Shown here: positions 53,325 through 63,963 of the stretch, one piece after another
Layout: the number at the start of each line of letters is the position of its first letter
How positions within the stretch are numbered: the first letter of the stretch is position 1
Notes under the pieces: model-generated
What the model was told of the DNA's origin: nothing
Seen by the model: only the letters and a program-made list of their open reading frames with translations
The model's database searches: none
Made by a program: the position numbers and the translations under genes
Assembly: GCA_914767885.1 (NCBI GenBank)
Contig: CAJZBQ010000036.1
Coordinates: forward strand, 310,001 to 374,000
DNA from: Blepharisma stoltei
Lineage: Eukaryota > Ciliophora > Heterotrichea > Heterotrichida > Blepharismidae
Length of the DNA: 64,000 nt
Direction: 5' to 3'

Positions 53325-56133
53325 ATGGCCAATTCAAGTATTTTAGTTCTCCTTATAGCTATATCATATGCCCTTGTTACGATTCCAATCAGGAAGCAAT
53401 CTAAAGAAGGGTTGATAATTGGAGCTTGGTCTTATAATGCAACATCATACCTAAAAAATTATGCCAACATCCAGTATTATGCCCAGATCTATGCAGGCTC
53501 ACCTCCTCAGCTATTTAATGTCCAAGTCAGCACTGCGTCTCCTTGGCTTTGGATTCCTTCCAAAAAATGCCAATTTTCTTGCCACAAATCTTCTAATTAT
53601 TTTGACCCCTTCCAAAGCTCAACCTACAAATTGCTTGGAGAAAATTATAAAGTAACATATGGGATGGGATTTATTCAAGGAGATTTAGCAAGTGAAAGCT
53701 TTTCTATTGGAGATAATAATGCCTTATTCATCAAGGGCCAAGCATTTCTTTTAATTCATCAAGATGGAGGATTTAACGGAGCTCTGTATGATGGGATACT
53801 TGGTCTGGAATATGGTGGAACCTCTTTTGGATATCCTAACTTTCTTGACAATCTCCTCATTCAAGGGCAAATTGCTCGTAGAATGTTTTCCGTCTATTTA
53901 GGTGACAATGATTTTCTTGGAAACTATTATGATGGATCAGCAGTCATATTTGGAGGATATGACCTAGAAATATATTATATTATGTATTGCAATAATTTCT
54001 TATCATGCATGTGCTAGTCATTTTGAATTTGGTATGTGAAAAACCAAATATGCGTTTCAAAACGCAGATTTTAGTGCGGCAAATTCATATTTTGAAATTT
54101 CATATGAAAATGGCGCGTATAACGTCCATAAGAAATTTTACCAACGGATTATAATAATAAAATGGCGTCGTCGAGAAAATTCTTCTCTGAAAAATCTTCA
54201 CTCCTTTGGCCTATTTTATTATTATAGGGTTCAGTTTTCCCAGTGGGAACTTATCCAGCAATATCAGGTAAGCAACGGGGAGGGTGCACAGCCTCCTGGT
54301 CTGATCCTTGGATGTTTGGTGGACATAGGGGTTTTACTGCTTGACACTCCCGAGGAGGGAGACCCATAGGCGGCACAACGTGCAGGAGTCAAGTTTCGAG
54401 CAAGGCAACGCAGCCAGTGAGATCTGGCCTTCAATTGGCCGTCGCTTGCTTAGATGGTCCACGGCCTGACAAAAAGGGTGATGTCTGAAATGCCCGGTGA
54501 CGTCACCAGTTGGAGTCTACTGGGGTGAGCCCTTGTGGCTTATTTAAATCATCACCCTGCGGAACCAAAGAAACACGTTAAAATCTCTAACTCCCCCCCC
54601 CCCCCTTTAAATTGAAACAAAATATAGGTAAAATTCCTACTTTTTTGGGAAATTACCCCCCTTTAAATTGAAACAAAAATTTTATTATAATAGAAAATTT
54701 TATAGGTAAAAATCATTATTTTATATGTAAATATGTTAATACCCTATTTAATATGCTTCAAACATATAAGATTTAGAAATTAAACTCTATTTTGTCCAAT
54801 TGTTATGGGGAGAGTTAGAAGAATACCATTTCAGCAAGTTTACACTTTGAGATTGAGAAGTTTATGAATTAATTTTTTTATGAAATTATAAAATTTTATT
54901 TTTGAAAAAATTTTTATATATAAATTTTTTATAATAAAAAAATTTTCTTAACCCCCCTTTAAATTGAAACAAAATTTTTTGTTTCAATTTAAAGGGGGGG
55001 GGGGAGTAAGTAATCTAAATTCTAAGACCTAGAAACATATGCAAACAGTCCAGAAATAAAATATGCGAATTTGTATCAGATTAATGGAAAGTGGCAGGTA
55101 CAATTATCTAACCTTAGGGTAAATAATTATCCTGTTTCATCTAACTCTTTTCAAGCATATTTTGATGTGGGGACAACCCTCATTTATGCGCCCCAGGCAG
55201 AGTTCAACAGCATTATAAACAAAATTGCAATGGCAGGGCAATGCGGGATTCAAGACAATTGGCTCGTATGTGATTGCGGAACTTATTATGATATCAATAA
55301 TTATCCATCAATATCTTTTGTCTTAGGATCAGCACATAGCTTTAGTTTGGAACCTCAAAATTATTTTTATAAGTATGGAACATCTTGCTATTTACTTTTT
55401 GCAATTAATCCTTCTAATGCGTGGTTTATTGGTGATGTATTTATGAGAAAGTATTATACCATTTTTGATGCAGATTATGCACGAATTGGATTCGCTCTTG
55501 CAAAAACTAACTCCCCCCCCCCCCTCCGTGAATGAACAAAACCATTAGAAAAATCGCCATTTTTTGCCCAAAAACCCACCCTCCGTGAGTGAACAAAAAT
55601 TTTTTAATAGAAAAATTTTTTTATGGAAAAAAATTTTGATATATAAATGATAATTAGTATAATGAAATCTAGAGCTAATTCTATTTAATTTTAAACGAAT
55701 TGCTTTTTAAAAGATAAATTTTATAAATTAAATTAATATTTGCTTTCCAATTTTTGCGAATTAGGATTTTTTTAAATTTCGAAAAAAAATATTTTTTTTT
55801 ATAAAATTTATATATAAATTATTTTTAAAAAAAAAAAAATTAACCCCCCTCCGTGAGTGAACAAAATTTTTTTGTTCACTCACGGAGGGGGGGAGTAAGA
55901 AATTTACTAAATTGAGTAGCTTTTTAGGAGCTGATGTAAGCGGTATTGATGGAGGTAGAATTGAAGACCAAGAGAAACTAGAGCCACAAAAAGGATTCCA
56001 GATTTCAACAATACTTTTTTATGTGCTTATTTCAGGTATCCTGCTTGGCTTGCTATCAGGGTTTATTTATCTCTTCTGCAATAATCAGAAAGGGAATTAT
56101 CAGGGTTTTCATTATGAAAAGATTCGCGCTTAA
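53325..56133 (+). CDS. Membrane aspartyl-protease homologue, first catalytic Asp missing
   Basis: 451 residues after two IESs are removed. Signal peptide (SSILVLLIAISYALVTIP). Pepsin-like A1 fold: NIQYYAQIYAGSPPQLFNVQ, flap Tyr in YKVTYGMGFIQGDLASESFS, GALYDGILGLEYGG, and the C-terminal lobe SFQAYFDVGTTLIYAPQ. The first active-site motif, normally DTGS, is STAS (VQVSTASPWLWIPSKKC). The second keeps Asp (FDVGT). With one catalytic Asp gone it should be inactive. C-terminal transmembrane helix (ISTILFYVLISGILLGLLSG) and short cytoplasmic tail. Six Cys can pair as in the family. Confidence 0.88.
53965..55031 (+). mobile_element. Composite IES (1,065 bp) with 15 bp direct repeat
   Basis: GACCTAGAAATATAT (53961-53975) and GACCTAGAAACATAT (55026-55040). 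TA is inside. Removal joins FGGYDLE to TYANSPEIKYANLYQ in frame. Internal parts: an AT-rich stretch with an inverted repeat (TAATAATAAAATGG...CCTATTTTATTATTATA, ~54150-54230), a GC-rich retroposon-like tract (~54240-54585), and a complete MITE (54588-55008). Confidence 0.87.
54588..55008 (+). mobile_element. MITE nested in a larger IES
   Basis: Starts TAACTCCCCCCCCCC and CCTTTAAATTGAAACAAAAT. It ends with a perfect palindrome of TTAAATTGAAACAAAATTTT, then GGGGAGTAAG. TA at 54588 and 55007. Excising it first would leave the outer IES intact. Confidence 0.82.
55508..55897 (+). mobile_element. MITE-type IES (388 bp) in the protease gene
   Basis: Starts TAACTCCCCCCCCCCC, then CTCCGTGAATGAACAAAACC. 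It ends with the palindrome CCTCCGTGAGTGAACAAAAT, its complement, and GGGGGAGTAAG. TA at 55508 and 55896. Removal joins FALAKT to KKFTKLSSFLGADV in frame. The cleanest copy of the family in the window. Confidence 0.9.
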
Positions 56134-56331
56134 TTTAATTAAGTAAATCTTTAGGTAATGCTTAATAATTTTTAGATTTTAATATCACTATCAGGCTTCT
56201 TAAAATTAACAGGTAAAACTCAAAAATCGAAGATTAAAATAGCTCACTAATATTTATTTTCCTCATTGATGTTTTATTATAAGTCAGTTTAATTATTCTA
56301 TAAGACTAATGAATTCACCTTTTAGTTTACT

Positions 56332-56567
56332 TACTCATCCCACCGTGAGAACAAAAATTTTGATTTATAAGTGCTAATTAGTATACTAAACTAGCTCATT
56401 CTGATTAAATTTGCATTTTAAAAAAATTAAATAAATATAGCTTTTCAATTTTTGCGAATAGATGTTTTAAATTTCGAAAAAATTTATTATTATTAATTTT
56501 TTTAAAAAAGAAAAAATTAATCCCTCAAAACAAATTTTTTTTTGTTTGATTACAGAGGGGTGAGTTA
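56332..56567 (+). mobile_element. Intergenic MITE (~234 bp)
   Basis: Starts TACTCATCCCACCGTGAGAACAAAAATTTTG and ends TTTGTTTGATTACAGAGGGGTGAGTTA. Short, diverged member of the main family, between two converging genes. Confidence 0.65.
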
Positions 56568-56607
56568 GCATGGAATAATCATATTGTAGCAGAATTTATG
56601 AGATAAT

Positions 56608-57198
56608 TTAGTGTAAATATCTTGGAGCCAGCCTTAATGAATGCTCGTCTGAAGATTCAGACAAAGGTCTTACTTGAATATTAATAGCTGGAAGACTTGG
56701 TCTACTAGCTTTTGACTTTACAAATGGCTTTTGTTTGAAAATATCGGTTTCTAATGAGAGGCTAAAATTCATTTCAAGCTTTTCTCTTAAGGCTAGCAAC
56801 TTACTTTGGTTCTTTCCATTATTACTGCTTCCTTTAAGAGTCTTGTTTAGCAATGCCCTTGACCCTTCATTTGTTTTATTTCTAAAATTAGCAAAGCGAT
56901 TTTGAATTTTTTCTACTCTAAAGAAGTCATTAGCCAAAGATAAATTCGTATATGAATTTTGCAAAGAAATTGATTTTCTATGTTCTTTTATTAGCATTTT
57001 ACTATGAATTTTAGATATTGTTGAAGGTAGAATGTTGGTTTTTGAATGGCTTCCTTGCTTCCTGGCATAAAGCTGTGAAGAAATGTCTTTAAGAATAAAC
57101 TTTGAAATTCGAGAATTTGTGTTTGCAAAAGAAGGTAAAAATAATGAAGTCGAAACTTTTTCGAGATCACTGATCAACATCATCGTTTCCTTTTCCAT
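56608..57198 (-). CDS. Basic low-complexity protein, unknown
   Basis: 196 residues, uninterrupted. Rich in Ser, Lys, Asn and Leu. A coiled-coil-like stretch (SKLLALREKLEMNFSLSLET) sits near the C-terminus. No domain or targeting signal recognised. Codon use matches neighbouring genes. Confidence 0.68.
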   Translation of the reverse strand: MEKETMMLISDLEKVSTSLFLPSFANTNSRISKFILKDISSQLYARKQGSHSKTNILPSTISKIHSKMLIKEHRKSISLQNSYTNLSLANDFFRVEKIQNRFANFRNKTNEGSRALLNKTLKGSSNNGKNQSKLLALREKLEMNFSLSLETDIFKQKPFVKSKASRPSLPAINIQVRPLSESSDEHSLRLAPRYLH

Positions 57199-57266
57199 TT
57201 ATTTATGAGTAATAATAGTCAATGAGCAAATAAATAATTAATGAAATAAATTTTTAAATATTAGAT

Positions 57267-58436
57267 TTAATAAGTATGAGAATATTTTCTTAAGGCTATA
57301 ATTAAAGCCATAAGAAGGATAAAAGCTGGGCAAGCAAACACGACTGTCATAGATAAGATGTGCGTACTATTTATATAAAATGAAGTTTTTCCACAATAAT
57401 ATGATGGCTTTTCAATAGGTGTTTTCAATTTTTCGATAGTTATTAGTTCACTTTGAAGAATATTCCCAAACGAATCTCTTATTGCCATTTCAATTGTTCT
57501 TGAATTTCAATCAACTTCAAGAGTACCATAATTAAATTCATAAATTCTAGGTCCAACATTATTACCAAAATGCAAGTCAAAGGTACTTAAAAAGAGCCCA
57601 ATATAACCAAAAACTGTGTAAGCGGTATGAGTCATACCACTTGAAGTTACTTCATAAATTGTGTATTTATTGCAATTTTGTTTTAATATTTCTCCAATAT
57701 GGACATCGCCTGACAATAAAATTGCTCCAGGGACCTTTTCAAGATTTTTCATCAATCTGTTGTATGATTTATCGTGCCATCTTTCTGTAGGCCCTAATCG
57801 ATCTTGAACTGTTATTTGCAAGCCATTTCCGATAATTGTTATATCGCCAGGATTTTTAAGTTCTTTTTCAAGCCAATTTCACTGCTCTTCGCCTAAAGAG
57901 TCTCCATCAGTATCTTTTTTATTATCTCTGAATCATCTTATATCGATCAATATAATTTTAATCCTTTTTCCATTATTTCCAAACGTGTAAGATTGATACA
58001 GCCCATCATGATTTCATCTTTCACTGTTGTTTTCTCCCAAAAACTCAAGAAAAAGCTGTTTTGATTCATTTTTCATAGAAAATGTTTTATCCCCATCATT
58101 AATTCCATAATCATGATCGTCTCACACTCCACTGATCATTGAAGTATTGATAAGCTCTTGGTATTCAGAAATATTCTTAAGCTTATTATAAAGCATTCTT
58201 CAGTTCTCAATATTATTAGGAAATGATATAAAGTGCGTGTAGAGAATATCTGCATATACAGCATCCCCAAGCCATAAAAAGAGATCAGGTTTTCATTGAG
58301 AAATCGAATGAAAAATCTCAGGATTTTTTGCACGATTATGATGATGACATGATCCAAAAGCAATTTTGCTTATTTCTTTTGTCTGATCTATAGGAAGAGC
58401 TGCAGCGATAGCAGTAAAGAGTAAGACCAAACTCAT
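57267..58436 (-). CDS. PhoD-like metallophosphatase, membrane-anchored
   Basis: 389 residues, uninterrupted, with about seven TGA codons read as Trp. Signal peptide (MSLVLLFTAIAAALP). PhoD motifs in order: FGSCHHHNRAKNP, WLGDAVYAD, GVWDDHDYGIND, IDIRWFRD, and LLSGDVHIGEI, which supply the metal ligands (Asp, Asn/His, His). The C-terminus has one transmembrane helix (MTVVFACPAFILLMALIIAL). PhoD enzymes are phosphodiesterases/alkaline phosphatases. This one should sit on the cell surface or in a lumen. Between this start and the next gene's stop only ~50 bases remain. Confidence 0.92.
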
Positions 58437-58488
58437 TCTGATAAAATTTCTTTTTAATTAAATATGTTGCAATTATTATAAACACTAA

Positions 58489-61400
58489 TTATAAGTCGTT
58501 TGCCAAAAATCTATGCATCAGAGCCTCAGATGGAGTTGGTCTTCATTCTGGGTTAAATCTCAAAATATCTGTTACGAAATTCCTGAAATCAATATCAGGA
58601 ATTAATTCCTCAATCGAAGCAGCATTTTCAACAGTCTCAAAATCTGAGCTATTGCCGCATAGCTCTGGCCAATTCAGCTGATTTCTTTTATTAAAATACA
58701 CTTTAAGCTTTTTTCCACTCGCTTTTATCATTTTCGTGGGAAATCTGCCAAATAATTTTTCCATCAAAGCTAAATGTGCATAATCATCTAGTAATGGAAA
58801 AAGCATTTTTCCTGTGTAAAGCTCAATTAAAATGCATCCAAGAGACCACATATCTGAGCTCATGCTCCAGCCTGATTGAAGAATCACTTCCGGTGCGCGG
58901 TAATGTCTTGTGCTTATAGTTGTTGAATGATGGTCGTTAACGAATGTTGCGCCTCCAAAATCGGATTGCCCGAAAAAAAAAAACCTCAAATGTTTTTTCT
59001 TGGTGCCATTTTTCCAATCAAAATGACGGTAAATTAAAATTCTTTATTTTACAGAAAAAAACCCAAATTTTGTTATTTTACAAGCCATACAGAAAAAACT
59101 CAAGAGCACGTTCTTCCTTGAATTTTCCAGGAAAAAAAAACCTATACCTTAAATGTATATATATATCAAATTTATTTTTCCTAACTCCCACCCATCCTTG
59201 ATCGAACGATTGACTGTAAAAATTCCTAAAAATTGGAGAAATTAACCCCCATCCTTGATCGAACGATTTTCATATCATGCAAATTTTTATATATATATAA
59301 AATATATTATCTATCAAAAGCTTGGGAAGATGTACCTAATGAAGTTGTTTTCAGAGCTTTGAGACGACAGAAAGCTGCGGAAGCAACCATTCGAAGTGAT
59401 TTAGCCATCAACCTAGGCTTAAAAACTCAATAATCTAAAAAAAAAAGAGATTCTTTAAAATTTAAAAAAAAAGAATTTTAATTCAATAAGGAACAAAATA
59501 AAATTTATACAGTTTAAAAGGGTAACTAATAAATCAAAATATTAAAAATTGGTATTTTATGAAATTAATTCAATTTTTTGCTGTAAAAATAATTATTAAA
59601 TGCTCTTAACCCTCTTATTTAAAAGTAAATAAAAAAAAATATATATATTTTTTATTTTATATATAATTTTTTTTAACCCCCATCCTTGATCGAAGGATGG
59701 CGAGTCGTTCGATCAAGGATGGGGTTAAAAAAAATTTTTGTTCGCTCATGGAGGTTGAGTTTTTTACCCAAAACGGGATTTTTCAATTTTTTGTTCGCTC
59801 ATGGAGGTGAAGGTTGCTTTTCTGGAGAACCCTCCAAAATCTATGATTTTTACATCTGTGCTTGCAGGTCTATACAGTTTTCTAACTCCACTCTTTATTA
59901 AGACAAAATATAGTTTAAATTTCCATTATTTAGGCACTTTAGTCTTAATATGAAACAAATGTTTTTAATATAAAAATAGGTGAACATACTATTTTTTATA
60001 AAATTAGTTTTGACCTAATTTAATGGACTGAGTGCAATTAGAATATTATTTATACACAGAATCGATTAAACTTTAGAATTAATTATTAATAAAATGAATT
60101 AAATTAAATATTGCATTCAATTTATTTATTTTTTTTTACAATTTTTATAAATTATATAAGGATCCCCCCCTCATTTGTCCTATTTTCTAGTCTTTTATCA
60201 TTTGTCCATTTTTCTAGTTTTTTTTATAGGAAAAAAAAAATTTTTTTTGGACCTCATTTGTCCAATTTTCTTGTCAAAATTTTGATAAAGAAAAAAAAAT
60301 TTTCAGGACCTCAATTGTCTCATTTTCTAGTATTTTTAAAGTAAAAAACTAGAATTTAGGGCATTCGAAAAAATCCAAAAAAGACTAGAAAATTGGACAA
60401 ATCATTTTTGACTAGATTTTGGGACAAATGAGGTCCCTGAAAAAAAAAATTCTTATAAAAAAAAGACTAGAAAATTCGACAAATGAGAGGGGGGGATCCT
60501 TATAGAAAAAATTTTAATATAAATTTTTTTAGATTAAAATTAACTCTCCTTTAAATTGGAATGGGATTTTATTCTAATTTAAAGGAGGGATTAGGATTAG
60601 GATTATTAAAGCCAGGCGCTTGCCATATTGGTGATGCAGTCACTAAAGACCTCCCGTACGGGAGGTTCTACTGCTTTTCGACTCCAGCCCAGAGGGTCTA
60701 TCCCTCTTGTGAGTGCCCTTTAAGTACCTTCTGTCTCCTCCTTGCCTTGAGGCTCCAGTCTTGATGCTTATGGATTTCTGTGGCCCTGCTACGGAAGAAT
60801 GGAGTAGCTTGATTCCAAGGATCAACTCCTTGGAGTCTATCGGATATCGAAGTGTCTTTCTTTGACAGCTACAGGAAAAAAAACTGTTCCCCTATGGCCT
60901 GGGCCGAAACCCCAGTTTCTCGGTAGAGGAATGCCATGGGTCCTCGGATCCAAAGGACGTTGTTGAGCACCTCTATTTCAACCCACAGAAAAGCAGCCAA
61001 AACCTATCTGGATACACACCTCTTGAGCCTGCACTTGATTCTCAGCTCGGAGTCTGTTCCAGTACGCCGTAGCCATAAGGTCTGGACTGCTGCACCAAGA
61101 GGGCAGGTTGAAACTTGCCGCCATTTTAATATATTTAATTTAAGGAGGGAGGACTAAATAAATTTTACTCTTTGAGGGCAATATTTATATTGATCATTAA
61201 CAAGTAATATGTTTTCTGGCTTTAGGTCAGTATGAGTCAGTTGGTGTTTGTGCATGAAATTTAAAGATTCTAGAATTTGCCTGCTAAAATCTTTGATTTC
61301 ATTGACTGTGAATCCTCTGAAACTGTTTCTCTCTATTAGTGAAAACAAGCTCCTCCCCAATTTTTCAAAAACGATACAATAATGGTTTTCAAAAGGGAAA

Positions 61401-61732
61401 GCATCCAGTATTTCAACAATATGAGAGTTGTGGTCAATGTCAAGAGAATTTAGCATTTTTAAGGTTTCTACTTCAGTTTTAGCTTCATTTACATATTCCG
61501 GGACCTGCTTAATTATTTTCATTGCTTTTATTTTTTTGTCGCATAAATCCCTCACTTCCAAAACCCTGCCAAAGCTCCCTTCGCCTAAGTACCTATTGAT
61601 TATATATTTTCCTTTTATTATGAAGCCTACCTCCCATTGATAATGATCTTCAAAACTATCGTCAACGGAAGCGTCTCTGTAAGCAGACTGGTCGAATTCA
61701 TGAGGGATGTACAATTCTCTACAAGTATACAT
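58489..61732 (-). CDS. CLK/LAMMER-type dual-specificity kinase, IES-split
   Basis: About 349 residues after removal of ~2.2 kb. The N-lobe has [19 protein letters not shown], Lys in IKAMKII and the catalytic loop [11 protein letters not shown] (Thr replacing the usual Arg of HRD, as in CLKs). The C-lobe resumes at DFGGATF and [20 protein letters not shown]. Next is a LAMMER-like motif ([17 protein letters not shown]). The family phosphorylates SR splicing factors. The best join is VKFI to DFGG, giving a length divisible by three. The right boundary is a MITE-like TA, but I see no TA at the left boundary, so the exact junction is open. TGA is Trp in NPEWRP. Confidence 0.85.
59182..59727 (+). 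mobile_element. MITE with a captured or residual ORF
   Basis: Starts TAACTCCCACCCATCCTTGATCGAACGATTG and repeats AACCCCCATCCTTGATCGAA ~60 bp in. It ends with the palindrome around GGATGGCGAG and GATCAAGGATGGGGTTA. Inside, 59305-59433 (+) reads [20 protein letters not shown] and [16 protein letters not shown]. The AW-x2-V-x3 pattern resembles the C-terminus of pogo/Tc1-group transposases, so this may be a transposase remnant rather than a host fragment. Confidence 0.5.
60155..60503. mobile_element. Palindromic MITE, ~42 bp terminal inverted repeats
   Basis: TATAAGGATCCCCCCCTCATTTGTCCTATTTTCTAGTCTTTT at 60155-60196 and its near-complement at 60461-60503. The unit CTCATTTGTCCNATTTTCT is repeated inside in both orientations. 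Distinct from the main MITE family. Confidence 0.75.
60576..61150 (-). mobile_element. Retroposon-like element inside a MITE end
   Basis: AATTTAAAGGAGGGA (60576-60590) and AATTTAAGGAGGGA (61137-61150) are a target duplication of the MITE terminus itself. The left repeat is followed by TTAGGATTAGGATTATTAAAG, a (TAATCC)n tail on the minus strand. The body is homologous to 8868-9437. This shows the element can insert into another IES. Confidence 0.78.
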
Positions 61733-62087
61733 TTAATTAATTGTAACGAAATGGCTATTTGATAACTTATTTGGACAGATTTTTTATTAAGTTTTGAATT
61801 TCTACGGATATGCCAGAAACATTTATAATCCATTTATTAAAAATTATCTCAAAATTTACTAATTTAAATTTGGCTGTTTCCATAATTATAAGAATTCAAA
61901 AATTAGCTATTTCCAATTAATTTTACAAGGCCTAGCAACAGTTTCTAAAAGAAGTGCATGAAAATAATTAGACTTTTTATCCCAAATGAAATGTGAGGTC
62001 TATCGGCAGCTAAAGTCCTTAATATTTATAAATTTGAGACCTCATTTTGCACATAATAGCTTAGTCATTGAAAAATGTAATCACAAT
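61733..62087. other. Divergent spacer
   Basis: 355 bases between the kinase and pseudouridine synthase starts, AT-rich. An in-frame upstream ATG for the synthase lies at 61986. No repeats recognised. Confidence 0.4.
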
Positions 62088-63618
62088 ATGGAAGGCAGCA
62101 AGAAAAAAAAGACCGCAATTCTTTATGCTTACAATGGCTCTCAATTCAATGGTAGCCAAGTTCAAAACCGTCACGAAGGAACAAGAACAGTTGAGGAAGT
62201 CCTTGAAAAAGGCCTTTTCGAATCTGGCTGCATATCTCAGGACAATTATGGCAATTTAAGCAAAGTGAAGTGAAGCCGCGCTTCAAGAACAGACAAAGGA
62301 GTGCACGCACTTTGCACAGTTGCAGGTCTTCGTATGTTGTGAGCCCCAAAGCCAGATAACGAAATTATCGATGAAATAAATTCACATCTTCCATCTGATA
62401 TTCGAGTTATCACAATTAAACTGGTGGCTAACAAATTCAATGCCAAGAATAACACAGATTACAGAGAATATGAATATATTTTCCCTTTTAAAGCCTTATT
62501 CCCAGATGAAGAATTTTCTCTGGATGTAGTCAAAAGAGTCAATGAAATGACAGCAAAAATTCAAGGAACGCACTCATTCCACAATTATTCAAGAGATATC
62601 GAAATTAACACACCTCAGGCCAAAAGATACGTAATTAAATTCGAGGCTTCTACAGAGCCTGTTTTATATGAAGGAAAACCGTATTTAAAGTTTACTTTTA
62701 TAGGGCAAAGCTTTATTTATCATCAAATTAGAAAAATGGTAGGAATGATAGCTTCTATTTTACTAGGGAAGTATATGCTGTGCTAGATTAGATTCGTGCT
62801 ATAAAATAAGTCTAAGATTGTTGTTTTAATTGCATCATGTGAATACCAAATTTGTTTATAGCCTTATAATATGGAAGCAATTGAAGAGTCTTTCAAAAAC
62901 CCGAAATTTTATGTGCCTTTGGCTCCTGCAGAAGGGCTTTATTTCGTAGCTTCGCACGATGCCTACTCCACAACGACTATTTTTTGGCCTATTTTTCTCT
63001 TAATTATTTTTGATCAATTTTGGTCAATTTGCTATGAAAATAATTCTATATTTGCCATTTAAGGTGATTTTCAATCAATATTAGTATTTTTTTGACAGAA
63101 GTTATATTATTATTTTTTTACATTAAAATAAAGGCTAAAAAATTGTCCAAAACATAAGACCAAAAAAAATAGGCTAAAGAAATAGACCAAAAATAAACCA
63201 AAAAAATCAGGCGTCGTGCGAAGGTATTCTTTATATAGCAGAGTTCATTATTCAAAATATAATATAAACCAACAAAAAAAATAGCCAAAACAAAAGACCA
63301 AAAAAATATGTCAAAAAATTAGACCAAAAAAAAGTCTTTATGGTGTAGGCGTCGTATGAAGGAATCCTTTATTTAGCAAGAGTTCATTATTCAAAATATA
63401 ATAGGAAAATGTCTCACAGACCTATTATTATAACTGAGGAAGAAGAGAAAAAAATAAAGGAGTTTTTTACCACACATATTTTGCCGACGATATGCTCTAA
63501 AGATGAAGTTTTCAGAGCATGGGTTGATAGAGAGTTTAGAGGTACAGAACAAAATATTGCGAATGAGGAGAACAAAGAAAGTGAATCTGAGTGTGAGGAT
63601 AATAAATCTGATAGCTAA
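62088..63618 (+). CDS. PUS1: tRNA pseudouridine synthase (TruA/PUS1 family)
   Basis: 333 residues after two IESs are removed. Isomerises U to pseudouridine in tRNA. YAYNGSQFNGSQVQ, the catalytic Asp in SRASRTDKGVHALCTVAG (W of KVKWSRAS is TGA), YREYEYIFPF, HSFHNYS, FIYHQIRKMVG and PLAPAEGLYFVASHDAYN are all in family order. The acidic C-terminal tail is typical of Pus1 rather than bacterial TruA. The start at 62088 precedes a KKKK patch; an ATG at 61986 would add 34 residues and could be a targeting extension. Confidence 0.92.
62774..62871 (+). mobile_element. Short IES (96 bp) in PUS1
   Basis: TATATG at the left and AATATG at the right. TA-to-TA excision joins SILLGKY to MEAIEESFK in frame; an adjacent TA pair gives KYNMEA. 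Removes stops. Interior AT-rich. Confidence 0.82.
62964..63398 (+). mobile_element. IES (433 bp) in PUS1, same family as 26320-26746
   Basis: TA at 62964 and 63397. Removal joins SHDAY to NRKMSHRPIIITEEE in frame. The right end carries two copies of GGCGTCGTRYGAAGGNAT and of GAGTTCATTATTCAAAATATAATA. The interior has runs of GACCAAAAAAA and GGCTAAA, the complement of the pyrimidine tract in the kinase IES. Confidence 0.85.
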
Positions 63619-63711
63619 TAAGACATTAAATACATGAATAAAAATAATTAAATTAAAAACTGATAAGTAATATGAATCAATAGTAATGGTAAACGATATA
63701 AATGATAAAAA

Positions 63712-63783
63712 GGGCCGCTCCGGGAATCGAACCCGGGACCTCTCGCACCCAAAGCGAGAATCATACCACTAGACCAAGCAGCC
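63712..63783 (-). tRNA. tRNA-Pro (anticodon UGG)
   Basis: 72 nt. Acceptor GGCTGCT pairs with AGCGGCC; D arm; anticodon stem CTCGC/GCGAG with loop TTTGGGT (anticodon TGG); and T arm CCCGGGTTCGATTCCCGG. Internal promoter boxes are intact. No intron and no encoded CCA. Confidence 0.95.
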
Positions 63784-63963
63784 TCACGTAAGTTATTACT
63801 GAAATTAAATTTATATAATAATTAGTTTAGCCATTATGTTTTAATATAAAATTAATAATTTCACTCTTCATTTTGAAATCTGCAATCTATATAAAGAGAC
63901 TCTTATCTATTTACAATTTAATTGACTATATCTTTTAATTAGTTTTATTTCATTATATTGAAT

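Larger units (their letters stand above)
58963..61156. mobile_element. Nested IES complex (~2.2 kb) in the CLK gene
   Basis: Left to right: AT-rich flank (58963-59181); MITE with CATCCTTGATCGAACGAT ends and a coding-like insert (59182-59727); end fragments of a reversed MITE (59730-59820); AT-rich DNA; a palindromic element (60155-60503); a MITE end palindrome (60541-60590); a retroposon-like element (60576-61150); and the MITE terminus GGAGGGAGGACTA at 61156. Several layers of insertion are implied. Confidence 0.75.

Noticed and set aside
58963-59040. Host coding extending left of DFGG (a frame reads [11 protein letters not shown])
   Set aside because: It depends on an 11-T run and does not match any kinase; treated as IES sequence.
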